From contig JAFGWM010000035.1 in the NCBI GenBank assembly GCA_016937155.1, positions 1 to 36,068 of the forward strand: a DNA stretch of 36,068 nucleotides, in the 5' to 3' direction. This DNA comes from Deltaproteobacteria bacterium (GTDB lineage Bacteria > Myxococcota_A > Polyangia > HGW-17). The notes beneath the pieces are model-generated. The model ran no database searches. It saw only the letters and a list, made by a program, of their open reading frames with translations, and was not told where the DNA came from. The position numbers and the translations under genes were made by a program. Positions 24,912 to 33,904 of the stretch are shown piece after piece. How positions within the stretch are numbered: the stretch's first letter is position 1; the number at the start of each line of letters is the position of its first letter.

Positions 24912-26591
24912 ATGAAAATAAAACCATTGATGATATGCATAATTTTAAACGCTCTATATATACCTGCTCAGGGTTTTTCAAAGGGTAGATACGATGATTT
25001 CAGTGTATTATCCAGATTTGGAATAAATATGAAAGGGCGTAACTATCTTACAGGGATGGATGACTCACAACGGATGTTTACTGTTGTGGTTAGTGGAAAA
25101 CCTGACTCAGGTTTACTGACCGACGAAATGGATAACAGAATCGGTACCCTCGATGTTATCCCTGAGGTAGGCCCGATAACCCGACTTGAGTTCATTTTGA
25201 AAAGCTCAGGCACCGTTGTCAAAGAGCGATTTACAAATGGAGAACTTGTCCTGGAATTTGGGATTAAAAGGCTGGAAAAAAAACTGATGGAGTATGCAAA
25301 GAACTCCCTCGCAAGATCTTTTCCTGATATGCCTGAAATCAAAATGCAGCCATACCAGTCTGTAATTCAAATGATTGAGCTTGAAGCATATATGGATGCT
25401 CTGAAGACCCTACAGGCTTTGCCAATTGGTCATGGAAACGGATTGAGAGGCTTGCTTATTGGAGATTTGAATCTTGTGACAGGTAGAATTGCTACAGCTA
25501 AAAGAAGTTATAGTGGTGTGATAAAACGGTTTGGTAACTATTTCTTTTCAAGTATCTGCAAAGCTAGACTGATAGCAATCAGAGGGATGACTGAACCGGG
25601 ATATTCAGTGGAACTGAGTGTTTTCGATAGTCAACTTTCCACGCTAAAACCTACTGCCATGCAGGATTTCGCACGACTTGAATTCGCTAATGCTCTAATT
25701 TTAAATAATTATAATAGAGAAACACTGAAGGTTCTGGTGTCTATGACTGGGAAAGAAGTTGACAGTTATAGAATACAGACTGCAGGAACGCAGACAAGGC
25801 TTTATCATGCCGCAAAACACTATGCGATGCTGGCTCTTTTTTGCTCACATAATATATCCCAACTGAAAAAGCATCCAAGAAGAACTGAAATGATACTTAA
25901 ATGTTCTCATGGCTTAATAGAGTCCGGGCAATCATCACAGGCCATTGCTCTGCTTCAGGACGAAATTAAGTATCATGGAAAATGGAAAAAAAATGATGTG
26001 AGAGCTGAGAAACTGTATTATCTGTTAACTCGCGCCTATTATGAAGGGAAGAAATATTTCAAAGCTGAAGCCAGCGCAAGGTTTTATCTGGAAAATAAGG
26101 GGGGTGATGCACCCAGAGAAGATAAAATTTGGGAAATATTTGGAAAAATTCTTTATTCGAGAAACAGGATTAATGCTTCTGCGACAGTATTTTCGACTTC
26201 TATAAAAAAATCATGGCATACGGATACCCTTGCAGTATTGGCACATGGATTTCTTTCTTTTTTCATCCGGAAAAATCATTCTGATGGAGTTCAAAAAATA
26301 TCTGAGGCTCTTTTAAGTCGGAAAAATTCCGGTGATGAAGTGGAGGAAATAATTCTTCGTGCGGCAAAAATTCTTGGCAAAAATGATTTCCTTGAGCGGG
26401 CAATCTCATTAATGGAAAAAGTACGTAATCCAGGGGGGCGGTTTTTGTATGAAACAGGGAAAAACTTCCAGAAAATAGGTGATACTCTGAATTATTTACT
26501 TTATATGGAGGATGCAGTTCTCTCAGGTGGAAAATGGGCGGGGATGGCGGAAAGAAATCTGAGGGTTTTTGAAATGAGAAAACAATACTGA
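24912..26591 (+). CDS. Exported helical-repeat (TPR-like) protein
   Basis: A 559-residue protein with an N-terminal signal peptide (MKIKPLMICIILNALYIPAQG). The first 120 mature residues are mixed alpha/beta. The rest is a series of amphipathic helix pairs typical of TPR-like solenoids, for example LRGLLIGDLNLVTGRIATAKRS, EKLYYLLTRAYYEGKKYFKAEAS and IWEIFGKILYSRNRINASATVF. No catalytic motif is visible. There is no strong Shine-Dalgarno sequence before the ATG. It ends 11 bases from the stop of the convergent OPT transporter gene. A periplasmic scaffold or secretion accessory role would be inference. Confidence 0.72.
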   Translation: MKIKPLMICIILNALYIPAQGFSKGRYDDFSVLSRFGINMKGRNYLTGMDDSQRMFTVVVSGKPDSGLLTDEMDNRIGTLDVIPEVGPITRLEFILKSSGTVVKERFTNGELVLEFGIKRLEKKLMEYAKNSLARSFPDMPEIKMQPYQSVIQMIELEAYMDALKTLQALPIGHGNGLRGLLIGDLNLVTGRIATAKRSYSGVIKRFGNYFFSSICKARLIAIRGMTEPGYSVELSVFDSQLSTLKPTAMQDFARLEFANALILNNYNRETLKVLVSMTGKEVDSYRIQTAGTQTRLYHAAKHYAMLALFCSHNISQLKKHPRRTEMILKCSHGLIESGQSSQAIALLQDEIKYHGKWKKNDVRAEKLYYLLTRAYYEGKKYFKAEASARFYLENKGGDAPREDKIWEIFGKILYSRNRINASATVFSTSIKKSWHTDTLAVLAHGFLSFFIRKNHSDGVQKISEALLSRKNSGDEVEEIILRAAKILGKNDFLERAISLMEKVRNPGGRFLYETGKNFQKIGDTLNYLLYMEDAVLSGGKWAGMAERNLRVFEMRKQY

Positions 26592-26602
26592 ATTAAACAG
26601 GA

Positions 26603-28723
26603 TCATTCATTTTCCTGGGATTTCTGGCGTTCAAGATCCCATTTCGCACCTTTTTTAGCAAGTAGATATGCGCTCAGTCCAAGAAGTATAAACATCACCA
26701 GCCCGATAGTCTGACCGATTGCTCCCTCAAACCATTTGTGAGCCTCAGGAATCCATTTCCCTCCAACATTTATATATTTATGTCCAACAGAGATAAACCG
26801 TACAGGTGTTCCAAGAGCTGTCAACTGAAGAACCGCTGCAACAATACCAATTAATGCAGCACCAGCCATCAGACCCGAAGCAATAAGTATTCCCTGACCG
26901 GCAATTGCCTGTTTTTCCGCTGCAGATTTACCTGCTTTTCCTATTGCCCATGCTGTGAATCCACCTGCAAGCACTCCCAGGTTTATATGAATTGGGAGAT
27001 ACATACCCAGAGCAAATGCAAGAGCAGGAACCTTTGCCATTTCAAGAATAAGAGCAATGATAGCTCCGAGTGCATAAAGGAGATATGGCATATCACTCTT
27101 GCTCATCATGGAACTGATTATTGTTGCCATGAGTTTACCCTGAGGAGCAGCCAGAGGATTTGGTGTTGATGGCGTTTTCACAAAACCATAGGATGTAGCA
27201 AGGAGCCACATTGCAACACCTACACTGAGCGATGCCACTAATATTCCTATAAATTTAAAAGTCTGCTGAGTCTTGGGAGTAACACCTATCCAGTAGCCGA
27301 TTTTTAAATCGGTGATGAAACCGCCGGCGGTGGAAAGTGCTGTGCACACAGCACAACCTATGATGAGGGCAAGGTACTGTCCACTGTTACCATGAAGACC
27401 GGCAGCCAGTAAAATCAGAGATGAAATTATAAGAGTCATCAGGGTCATTCCAGAAACTGGATTGGTTCCAACTATTGCTATTGCCCTTGCAGCAACTGCG
27501 GTGAAAAGGAATGAGAAAATGAAAGTGATGCCCATGGCAATAAGTGCTTTTGTAAGATCTCCCACCAAAATCCAGTAGAATATTCCCAAAATGACAACCA
27601 TGGCAAGCTGGCCAAGTAAAACGATTTTGGGATCAATATCCTTATCAGTTCTTTCAGTAACATCCGCATTTTCTTTTGTTGCCTTGAATGCCTTGATGCC
27701 AAGGGAGAATGATCCGAAAATAATTCGGCTCATTTTTACGATTCCCATGAACCCTGCCATTGCAAGAGCTCCAATGCCTATGGGTTGAACATATGCCTTG
27801 AAAATGACGCCGGTGGGCATATCTCGTATAAGCATGTTTCTGAGTGGCTCACCATTGGGACCAAGTATAGGGGCATGGGGAATAACGATATCCAGATGCT
27901 GACCGAAATAAAACACGAGTGGAATTAAAACCATGAATGATAAAAGAGAACCCGCGGCAATAACTGCTGCATACCTCAGACCTACTATATAACCAATTCC
28001 CATGAAGGCAGCGAGACCATGTATTCCAAAAGTAATCTGGTGTTTAGCCATGGCAACGCCTTTTTTGCCAAGGAGAACAGTTGATTCAAGTCCGCTATTC
28101 CATAATTTTACAGTTTCAGCTAAAAAGTCAAAAAGAGCTCCGGCGCCTGTTGCGAGAAGCAGTATTACTCCACTTCTGTCTTTTCCTTTTACTTCACCGG
28201 ATGCAATAATCTCTGTGGTTGCTGTTGCTTCAGGAAATGGAAGCTGCCCGTGCATCTCTCTTACAAAATATCTTCGCAGAGGAATCAGGAGAAGGATTCC
28301 CAGAAAGCCACCAAGGCTTGAACTTACAATAATATGGAACATATTTGGATTAAGACGGTTTATGTAAAGAGCTGGAAGAGTGAATACAACTCCTGCCACT
28401 ACAACGCCACTACCGGCTCCAATGGACTGAATCATGACGTTTTCAGCTATCGTATTAGGGCGTTTGTGTAAAACTTTTCCTAAAAAAACAGCCAGTATTG
28501 CAATTGGGATTGCAGCTTCAATTACATTTCCTGTGAGAAGCCCCAGATATGCTGCAGCAAAAGTGAACAGGATATTCAGTAGCACGCCATAAATGAAAAC
28601 CCTTGGGGATATTTCAATTACTTTTTTATTAGCTGGGATATACGGAATAAATTCTTCCCCTTCACGTAGTTCACGATATGCATTTTCCGGTAGTACTTTA
28701 CTGTTATCAGTGCTGTGCTCCAT
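26603..28723 (-). CDS. OPT-family oligopeptide transporter
   Basis: A 706-residue protein with about 14-16 hydrophobic segments, within the usual size for bacterial OPT transporters. These import small peptides or metal-chelate compounds by proton coupling. Recognisable family stretches include AAAYLGLLTGNVIEAAIPIAI, QSIGAGSGVVVAGVVFTLPAL, the LPFPEATATTEI motif after the first third, and GGFITDLKIGYWIGVTPKTQQTFK in the second half. A soluble charged N-terminus (about 35 residues) precedes the first helix. AGGAG lies before the ATG. It is the last gene of the minus-strand block starting at the metallopeptidase, but a 115-base gap separates it from deoD, so separate transcription is likely. 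Confidence 0.93.
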   Translation of the reverse strand: MEHSTDNSKVLPENAYRELREGEEFIPYIPANKKVIEISPRVFIYGVLLNILFTFAAAYLGLLTGNVIEAAIPIAILAVFLGKVLHKRPNTIAENVMIQSIGAGSGVVVAGVVFTLPALYINRLNPNMFHIIVSSSLGGFLGILLLIPLRRYFVREMHGQLPFPEATATTEIIASGEVKGKDRSGVILLLATGAGALFDFLAETVKLWNSGLESTVLLGKKGVAMAKHQITFGIHGLAAFMGIGYIVGLRYAAVIAAGSLLSFMVLIPLVFYFGQHLDIVIPHAPILGPNGEPLRNMLIRDMPTGVIFKAYVQPIGIGALAMAGFMGIVKMSRIIFGSFSLGIKAFKATKENADVTERTDKDIDPKIVLLGQLAMVVILGIFYWILVGDLTKALIAMGITFIFSFLFTAVAARAIAIVGTNPVSGMTLMTLIISSLILLAAGLHGNSGQYLALIIGCAVCTALSTAGGFITDLKIGYWIGVTPKTQQTFKFIGILVASLSVGVAMWLLATSYGFVKTPSTPNPLAAPQGKLMATIISSMMSKSDMPYLLYALGAIIALILEMAKVPALAFALGMYLPIHINLGVLAGGFTAWAIGKAGKSAAEKQAIAGQGILIASGLMAGAALIGIVAAVLQLTALGTPVRFISVGHKYINVGGKWIPEAHKWFEGAIGQTIGLVMFILLGLSAYLLAKKGAKWDLERQKSQENE

Positions 28724-28838
28724 TGCAAACTCCTGTCAAATAATGTTTATTCGTGCAATATTTCGCGACACTGTACAATAAAGTTTGAAATTTTAAAAGT
28801 GTAATATTTCAGATATGTTCGGAATTTAGGGTTATAAT

Positions 28839-29549
28839 TCAGTAATCAGATGCAACTTCAAGGGCAAGAGTGATCAGTTCTGACAGTCCAGTCTGTCTTG
28901 TTTCTGGAGACACAACTTCTCCAGTCAGTATATGATCACTGACAGAAAGGATGGAAAGCGCCGCGGCATTGTACCTTGCAGCAATTGTATAGAGTGCAGA
29001 TGTCTCCATCTCTATGCAGTGAACTCCGTATTTCTCCCACAGTTCAAAAGCAGATTCGTCTTCATTGTAGAAGCTGTCTGATGTAAGCACATTACCAACA
29101 CTAAACGAATATGATTTTTCTGCTGCTTTGCGACTGGCAAGGGAAAGCAGTTTGAAATCAGATAAGGGAGCATAGGTCATTCCTTTGAAAAGAAGTCTGT
29201 TCACTCCATTGTCGGTACTTGCACCCTGAGCAAGAAATAACTGTCCAAGTCCAACTTTGCTGGAGATGCTTCCGCATGTACCTATTCTGAGCAGAGTTCT
29301 GACTCCAAAATCCTTTATCAGTTCTGTCGCATAGATGCTAATGGATGGAACCCCCATCCCTGTACCCTGTACACTGATTTTCTTTCCCTTAAAGGTTCCT
29401 GTATATCCATACATATTTCTGATTGTGTTATAACAGACAGTATTACTGAGAAAGTTTTCAGATATGTATTTAGCTCTTAACGGATCCCCTGGAAGCAGTA
29501 CCACATCTGCTATATCACCAATGGCAGCCCCGATATGAGTTGTAGCCAT
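28839..29549 (-). CDS. deoD: Purine nucleoside phosphorylase, DeoD type
   Basis: Phosphorolyses purine (deoxy)nucleosides to free base and (deoxy)ribose-1-phosphate. The 236-residue length and motifs match hexameric DeoD (E. coli 239): ADVVLLPGDPLRAKYI near the N-terminus with the phosphate-binding Arg, GTGMGVPSISIYATELI, RIGTCGS, the GVHCIEMETSALYTIAA substrate loop and SVSDHILTGE with the catalytic Asp, followed by RQTGL. AGGAG lies 8 bases before the ATG. It follows the zinc-ribbon gene by 26 bases. The enzyme acts downstream of the adenosine deaminase encoded at 16110. Confidence 0.95.
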   Translation of the reverse strand: MATTHIGAAIGDIADVVLLPGDPLRAKYISENFLSNTVCYNTIRNMYGYTGTFKGKKISVQGTGMGVPSISIYATELIKDFGVRTLLRIGTCGSISSKVGLGQLFLAQGASTDNGVNRLLFKGMTYAPLSDFKLLSLASRKAAEKSYSFSVGNVLTSDSFYNEDESAFELWEKYGVHCIEMETSALYTIAARYNAAALSILSVSDHILTGEVVSPETRQTGLSELITLALEVASDY

Positions 29550-29575
29550 AACAGTATCTCCTAGTTTAATGATTT

Positions 29576-29950
29576 TTAGAGAGGCATTTTATCAAAAACG
29601 CCCTGTTCTTTTGGCATATAACCGCAGAAAAGGCATCTTTTAAATTCACGGCTGATTTTTGCATCACAGTTTGGACACTGAACAGGTGCTTTTTTATAAA
29701 CACCATCAAGCTTTCCATCTCTGAGATCAATCTCTATGATTCGTTTGGCGAGGTCTTTTTCTGAAAGTTCAAGTTTTTCGCTAAAAAGCTCCCACATGGC
29801 CTGGGTGGCGATTAAAAGCATGTTATATCGTTCCTGAAGCTTGGAATTGGTCATTTCCATGGCTTCATTCATTGATGTTTGCTTCAGACTTGTGAAGTCA
29901 TTCACAAGGTTTGGTTCTCTAAAAAAATCAAACAGATCAAAATCGTCCAT
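29576..29950 (-). CDS. Small zinc-ribbon protein of unknown function
   Basis: The 124-residue protein has an acidic, Phe-rich N-terminus (MDDFDLFDFF) and a long helical middle (about 25-75). A C-terminal four-cysteine ribbon follows: C92-P-N-C95 and C106-L-F-C109-G-Y. This CPNC...CxxCG form is typical of structural zinc ribbons. There is no signal peptide or membrane segment, so it is cytoplasmic. GGAGG precedes the ATG. It lies between a lipoprotein gene (16 bases upstream) and deoD (26 bases downstream). No family name is offered. Confidence 0.75.
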   Translation of the reverse strand: MDDFDLFDFFREPNLVNDFTSLKQTSMNEAMEMTNSKLQERYNMLLIATQAMWELFSEKLELSEKDLAKRIIEIDLRDGKLDGVYKKAPVQCPNCDAKISREFKRCLFCGYMPKEQGVFDKMPL

Positions 29951-29965
29951 TGTTCCCTCCAGTTG

Positions 29966-30472
29966 CTATTTTTTATTTTTCACTGCGGTTGAATCTTTTG
30001 TGGTATTGCTTTTAACCGGAGAGGCTGTGTCCTTTTTTAAAGGCGTTGCATCAGAAGAAGGTTTCACAGCAGGGACCTTTGGAATGTCAGCAACAGCCTC
30101 TGATTTCTTAAGCATTCTGGATGCACTTTCAGAAATACATTTTCTTAACTCAGAACCACATTTTTTCCCAATACAGTCCCGATATGATTTTACAAGGTCT
30201 GCGGGAAGAGTCCTGAGAGTATTTTCACAGTGCTGAATAAATTTTTCCTTTTTAAGCAGCATCGCTCTTTTTCCCTTGTCTGTTATAAGGGTTTCGTAGC
30301 TGCAGCTAAAATATTTTTCACAGTAGGTGGCCGGGGGAGGAAGCTTCAGTGAGACAGATGTTTTTTTTGTGTTTACGGAACTCTCCCCACTTTTGGGCTG
30401 ATCCTGCTGTTTTTTGCAACCTGTTATTATTATTAAAGGAACAATTATCAGAACAAAAGATATATACTTCAT
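29966..30472 (-). CDS. Lipoprotein with a Cys-containing core and Lys-rich tail
   Basis: The N-terminus ends in a lipobox, IITG-C19, after a 15-residue hydrophobic stretch, and the mature protein starts CKKQQDQ with Lys at +2. The middle contains several cysteines (ATYCEKYFSCSY, QHCENTL, DCIGKKCGSEL, RKCISES) in Cys-x6-Cys and similar spacings that could form disulfides. The last 50 residues are Lys/Thr/Ser/Pro-rich and low in complexity. I do not recognise the family. No Shine-Dalgarno sequence is evident before the ATG. It lies 51 bases after the thioredoxin gene on the same strand; a thioredoxin next to a Cys-rich envelope protein is suggestive but unproven. Confidence 0.78.
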   Translation of the reverse strand: MKYISFVLIIVPLIIITGCKKQQDQPKSGESSVNTKKTSVSLKLPPPATYCEKYFSCSYETLITDKGKRAMLLKKEKFIQHCENTLRTLPADLVKSYRDCIGKKCGSELRKCISESASRMLKKSEAVADIPKVPAVKPSSDATPLKKDTASPVKSNTTKDSTAVKNKK

Positions 30473-30523
30473 GATGTTAATGAATTTACAGACAGTTTTA
30501 GAAAGGGTAAAGCTGAAAAATGA

Positions 30524-30910
30524 CTAAATTGTAAAATCATTTCCCAAAAATTCGGTTTCGATGATCTCTGTATGATAGAGGGAACCCTTAAATCCAACAA
30601 CTCTTTCAACTTCCTTACCTTTTTTTAGATATACAACTGTCGGTGTTCCTCTAACTCTCAGTTTTCTTGCAACACCAGGTGCATCTGCAACATTACACTC
30701 TGCAATTTTTACCTTCCCGGAATATTTTTTAGCTAGATCTGCAATGATCGGTGCCAGCTGTTTACATGGAGCGCATCCAGGTCCCCACAAATCAATTAAC
30801 ACTGGAAGTTCACTGTTTGCTATTTCTTCCTGATAATTATCATCGTTAATAGAAACTGGAACTCTTGATTCATCTATTTCTATACCTATAAATTTTTTAA
30901 ACCAACCCAT
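30524..30910 (-). CDS. Thioredoxin-fold protein with a CAPC active site
   Basis: I place the start at 30910 (MGWFKKFIG), preceded by GGGAGA. The upstream in-frame ATG would add seven residues without a ribosome site. The 128-residue product has the thioredoxin core VLIDLWGPGCAPCKQLAPII, with C46 and C49, and the cis-proline loop RGTPT (P90). Two positions differ from standard thioredoxin (WCGPC): the Trp before the first Cys is Gly, and the Gly between the cysteines is Ala. The redox potential may therefore differ. About 20 extra residues precede the domain and there is no signal peptide, so it is cytoplasmic. Likely co-transcribed with the lipoprotein, zinc-ribbon and deoD genes. Confidence 0.92.
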   Translation of the reverse strand: MGWFKKFIGIEIDESRVPVSINDDNYQEEIANSELPVLIDLWGPGCAPCKQLAPIIADLAKKYSGKVKIAECNVADAPGVARKLRVRGTPTVVYLKKGKEVERVVGFKGSLYHTEIIETEFLGNDFTI

Positions 30911-30922
30911 TAGTTCTCTCCC

Positions 30923-30954
30923 ACAGTTCAATAGTTAACGAATTCATGAACTGT
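30923..30954. promoter_or_regulatory. Perfect inverted repeat in the thioredoxin leader
   Basis: ACAGTTCA (30923-30930) and TGAACTGT (30947-30954) are exact 8-bp inverted arms separated by 16 bases that contain the palindromes GTTAAC and GAATTC. The element lies between the candidate promoter and the start codon, a few bases upstream of the GGGAGA site. It could be an operator or an RNA hairpin that affects translation. Confidence 0.6.
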
Positions 30955-30960
30955 CTCAAT

Positions 30961-30989
30961 TACGTAATCACGATGTCAGCCATTGTCAA
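30961..30989 (-). promoter_or_regulatory. Candidate promoter of the thioredoxin gene
   Basis: A consensus -35 box TTGACA (30984-30989, minus strand) is followed after 17 bases by TACGTA (30961-30966), a poor -10 match. The start would be near 30954, at the edge of the inverted repeat, with about 45 bases of leader. Confidence 0.4.
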
Positions 30990-31041
30990 GGGTCTACATC
31001 ATAACGAGATAATCAATCCAGTGCTTTTTATAACGAAAGTA

Positions 31042-33759
31042 CTAATGCTTTCTTTTGAGGTGTTTTAGTAAATTAACAGCTTCAATTTTTCCAGGAAATA
31101 CTTTCACCAGTTTTTCCAGTAGAGATATAGCGGTTTTTCTTTTTCCAGAAGCAGCATATGAGGAGGCAGTCATGAACCTTATTTTCCCATAGGGATCTGA
31201 TTTCTCGAGTAACTGGAATAAAAGAAGAGGTTTAAGGGCTTCTTTTTTCATACCCAGTTTAAAAAGAGCTTCAGCTGCAGGAACCAATACACTTTTCGAT
31301 TCAAATGGTGCGATTTCCATAAGTTGAAGTCCAAATTCAGCTAAATAAACTGTATTCTTTTCTTTTACAGCAAGTTCCACAGCTTTAAGGCTTGCACTTG
31401 CATCACCTTCACTGAGTCGGGCATACTTGGCAATATACTTCAGTGTGAGAGGAACATTGCCCTCTGAACGGTAGTAAGTCGCGAGACTTCTTAGAACTGT
31501 CAGATCTTCATCATCAAACTCGTGAGCAACCTGGAGATTTTCCATATATTGCTCCTTTTTCCCCTGAATCTTTAGAACCGTAGCCAGGAACAATCTTATG
31601 GCAACACCATCGTGTCCAAGTTTTATCATTGTTTTTAGAGTTCGCTCTGAATCGCTGAATTTCCGTGATCTATACAATTCAACAGCTTTTATCATTAACT
31701 TCCAGGGGCTGGATGAGGGAAGGGCAGTTAAGTATTTTTTTTGTTTCGGGTTTCCAGCCAGAAATGAAGACATTGCGAGTACACCATTTGAAAATTCATC
31801 ATTTTTACCCTTCAGAATTTCCTGAAATCTTGTGAAGGAATATTTGCGGGCAATTTCAGGATCAAACTGCTTTTCAAATCCGGATAATGCATTTTTGAGA
31901 TATCTGAAAAAATCATTATCAAATTCTTCAGGTTTTTTCCCATAGAGTTTTTCTATCATCTGAACTGTTGTTTTTCCCTTTTTGTATTCATTTAGAGCAA
32001 ATGCAATGCCTTTCCATTTTTTAGTCATTAGAATGTATCTTAAAATCCATGTGGCATGGACATAAGCAGTAACCAGTTCCATCTGGCTTCTGGCATGTGA
32101 AAATGCTGTGTCAACATCTCTTACTCCCTTGAGAAGTCCAAGTTTCATTGCAGAGTATATTGTTCTTGACATTTCTCTTTTCCATTTATAGGAAGACCAA
32201 GCTGTTTCAAGTTCTGCCAATCCTTCTGTGAACCATCTTGGAACTTTTCCTCTGGTCATTTCAACATGAAAGGTATGAGCAAGTTCATGAGAAATTACCA
32301 TTGCCCAGTTGGCTCTTCCTGATGAGGGACTTAGAAAAGAAATAACCTGTCCGAAACAAACTCCCAGAATACCGGACTCTACAGGCTGTCCAGCCACAAG
32401 AACCATGAAATCATCTGATTTTTTAAAGAACTCAATGCGAACAGGGACGGGAGGGGTGTACCCGTAATGTTTAACATAGTTATTCCATGCTCTTTCCAGA
32501 ACTGGTGGTACAAGCAGAGAGATTACAGGCCATTCGGATTTTGGCGCGCGGTAGTGAAAGGGCCCCTTTATTATTGATACATATTCAGGTAGTATCTTAC
32601 TTTCGTAAAGTGTGAGGATATTGGAGGCCATGATATAATCCTCCTCAATATTTGCAGCTTCCCTGATATAATAAATACCATTTTTTTCATCACCACTTCT
32701 GAGCAGACACAGACCAAGCCAGGCAAGCATCGGAGCACTCTGTGGTTCAATTTTCAGTCCTGATTTAAAAATACCTGCTGCGAGTTTATAACGATGATGT
32801 CTATTTAATGTTCTACCTATCACATAGTAAAATGCTCCGTAAAGAGGGTATTTTTTAACCACCTCAGATTCAAGTTTTTTGAATGCTTTAGGATTCTCTT
32901 CAAGGAGATACACAGCACCAAGAAGTGTCAGTGCTTCAGGAGTATTTTTTGTAATTTTCTCGGCTAAGGCAAGGTGAAATCGTGTTTTTTTGAGGTCGTG
33001 GTCAAAAAGTGCGACCTTTGCCAGTAATACTTCAGCTTCATATCTGGATGGTGAAATTTTAAGTGCCTGTCTGGCGTATTCCACCGCTTTTCCCCTTACA
33101 CCCAGATATGGGTTATCAAAAAGAATATTGCCGTAAGCTACCAGAACTTCAGGATTAAATGGATTAATACTATAGGCCTTTTTTATTAGTCGGGCACTTC
33201 TCTGATGAAATTCGTTGATATGGTCATATTGCGCCCCACCTAAAAGACCAGGATAAAAGGATGGGAATTTTTTATCCAGAATTTCGAAAATATTCTCTGA
33301 TGTTTCCCAGTCCTTTTTTTGAATTGCAGCCATACCGGCAGCGTATAATTCCCATGGATCTTTACCAATGAATTTTCTGTTGAAATCGTCCAAAATACGG
33401 TCAAACTGACTTAATGCCTCATTCTTTTTACCTGTGTACCAGTAAAAGAAACCAAGCCAGTACCTGGCAAATGAAAAAGATTTTTTTGAATTTTCATATT
33501 TTCTCAATTTCTTAATTGCATCATCAGTTTTTCCTTTTCGGTGTAAAATTACGGCAGAAAATACATCTCTGAAAAATGATTTCGAATGGGGAATTGATGT
33601 GGCACATTTTTTTGAATATAGGCCCATCTGAAGCAGTTGCCACGAATTGTGAAGATCTTTATGGCAGCTTTTCTCGAGTCTGTGAGCAAACTGTACTGCG
33701 TCATCCGGTATTTTTCCTGACGTTAAGAATGATCCTGCAAGCAGTATGGCGAATATCAT
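31042..33759 (-). CDS. Exported TPR protein with an MA-type metallopeptidase domain
   Basis: The start at 33759 gives a signal peptide (MIFAILLAGSFLTSG) and has AAGG 7 bases upstream; the frame is open 12 codons further but that adds polar residues. Numbering from that start, residues about 20-395 are TPR-like helix pairs (for example AVEYARQALKISPSRYEAEVLLAKVALFDH). A gluzincin-type peptidase domain follows, with SHELAHTFH (HExxH, His 491 and His 495) and WFTEGLAELE supplying the third ligand Glu 512. This spacing matches the peptidase MA-like (M1-related) families. More TPR-like repeats (about 600-905) fill the C-terminus. Active-site residues look intact, so a zinc peptidase of the periplasm or outer membrane is likely; the substrate is unknown. 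It is divergent from the gene at 33905. Confidence 0.85.
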   Translation of the reverse strand: MIFAILLAGSFLTSGKIPDDAVQFAHRLEKSCHKDLHNSWQLLQMGLYSKKCATSIPHSKSFFRDVFSAVILHRKGKTDDAIKKLRKYENSKKSFSFARYWLGFFYWYTGKKNEALSQFDRILDDFNRKFIGKDPWELYAAGMAAIQKKDWETSENIFEILDKKFPSFYPGLLGGAQYDHINEFHQRSARLIKKAYSINPFNPEVLVAYGNILFDNPYLGVRGKAVEYARQALKISPSRYEAEVLLAKVALFDHDLKKTRFHLALAEKITKNTPEALTLLGAVYLLEENPKAFKKLESEVVKKYPLYGAFYYVIGRTLNRHHRYKLAAGIFKSGLKIEPQSAPMLAWLGLCLLRSGDEKNGIYYIREAANIEEDYIMASNILTLYESKILPEYVSIIKGPFHYRAPKSEWPVISLLVPPVLERAWNNYVKHYGYTPPVPVRIEFFKKSDDFMVLVAGQPVESGILGVCFGQVISFLSPSSGRANWAMVISHELAHTFHVEMTRGKVPRWFTEGLAELETAWSSYKWKREMSRTIYSAMKLGLLKGVRDVDTAFSHARSQMELVTAYVHATWILRYILMTKKWKGIAFALNEYKKGKTTVQMIEKLYGKKPEEFDNDFFRYLKNALSGFEKQFDPEIARKYSFTRFQEILKGKNDEFSNGVLAMSSFLAGNPKQKKYLTALPSSSPWKLMIKAVELYRSRKFSDSERTLKTMIKLGHDGVAIRLFLATVLKIQGKKEQYMENLQVAHEFDDEDLTVLRSLATYYRSEGNVPLTLKYIAKYARLSEGDASASLKAVELAVKEKNTVYLAEFGLQLMEIAPFESKSVLVPAAEALFKLGMKKEALKPLLLFQLLEKSDPYGKIRFMTASSYAASGKRKTAISLLEKLVKVFPGKIEAVNLLKHLKRKH

Positions 33760-33857
33760 ATTATAACCTTTGCTTCTCTGTTGGTGCTGCAACAAGGAAA
33801 AATTGTGTGTTGCGTTGCAGAGCCAAAAGGGTTAATGTTCGTCGTTGTAACTAATGT

Positions 33858-33863
33858 ATAATG
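33858..33863 (+). promoter_or_regulatory. -10 box of the TPR/barrel protein gene
   Basis: A perfect TATAAT lies 42 bases before the ATG at 33905, with no good -35 box at 16-18 bases upstream. A start near 33870 would leave a leader with AAGGAG 8 bases before the ATG. The 145-base divergent region (33760-33904) also serves the minus-strand metallopeptidase gene, for which I see no clear promoter. Confidence 0.45.
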
Positions 33864-33904
33864 TATTTAGCATGTTTTCAACTCGGTAATAAGGAGCTTC
33901 AGAT

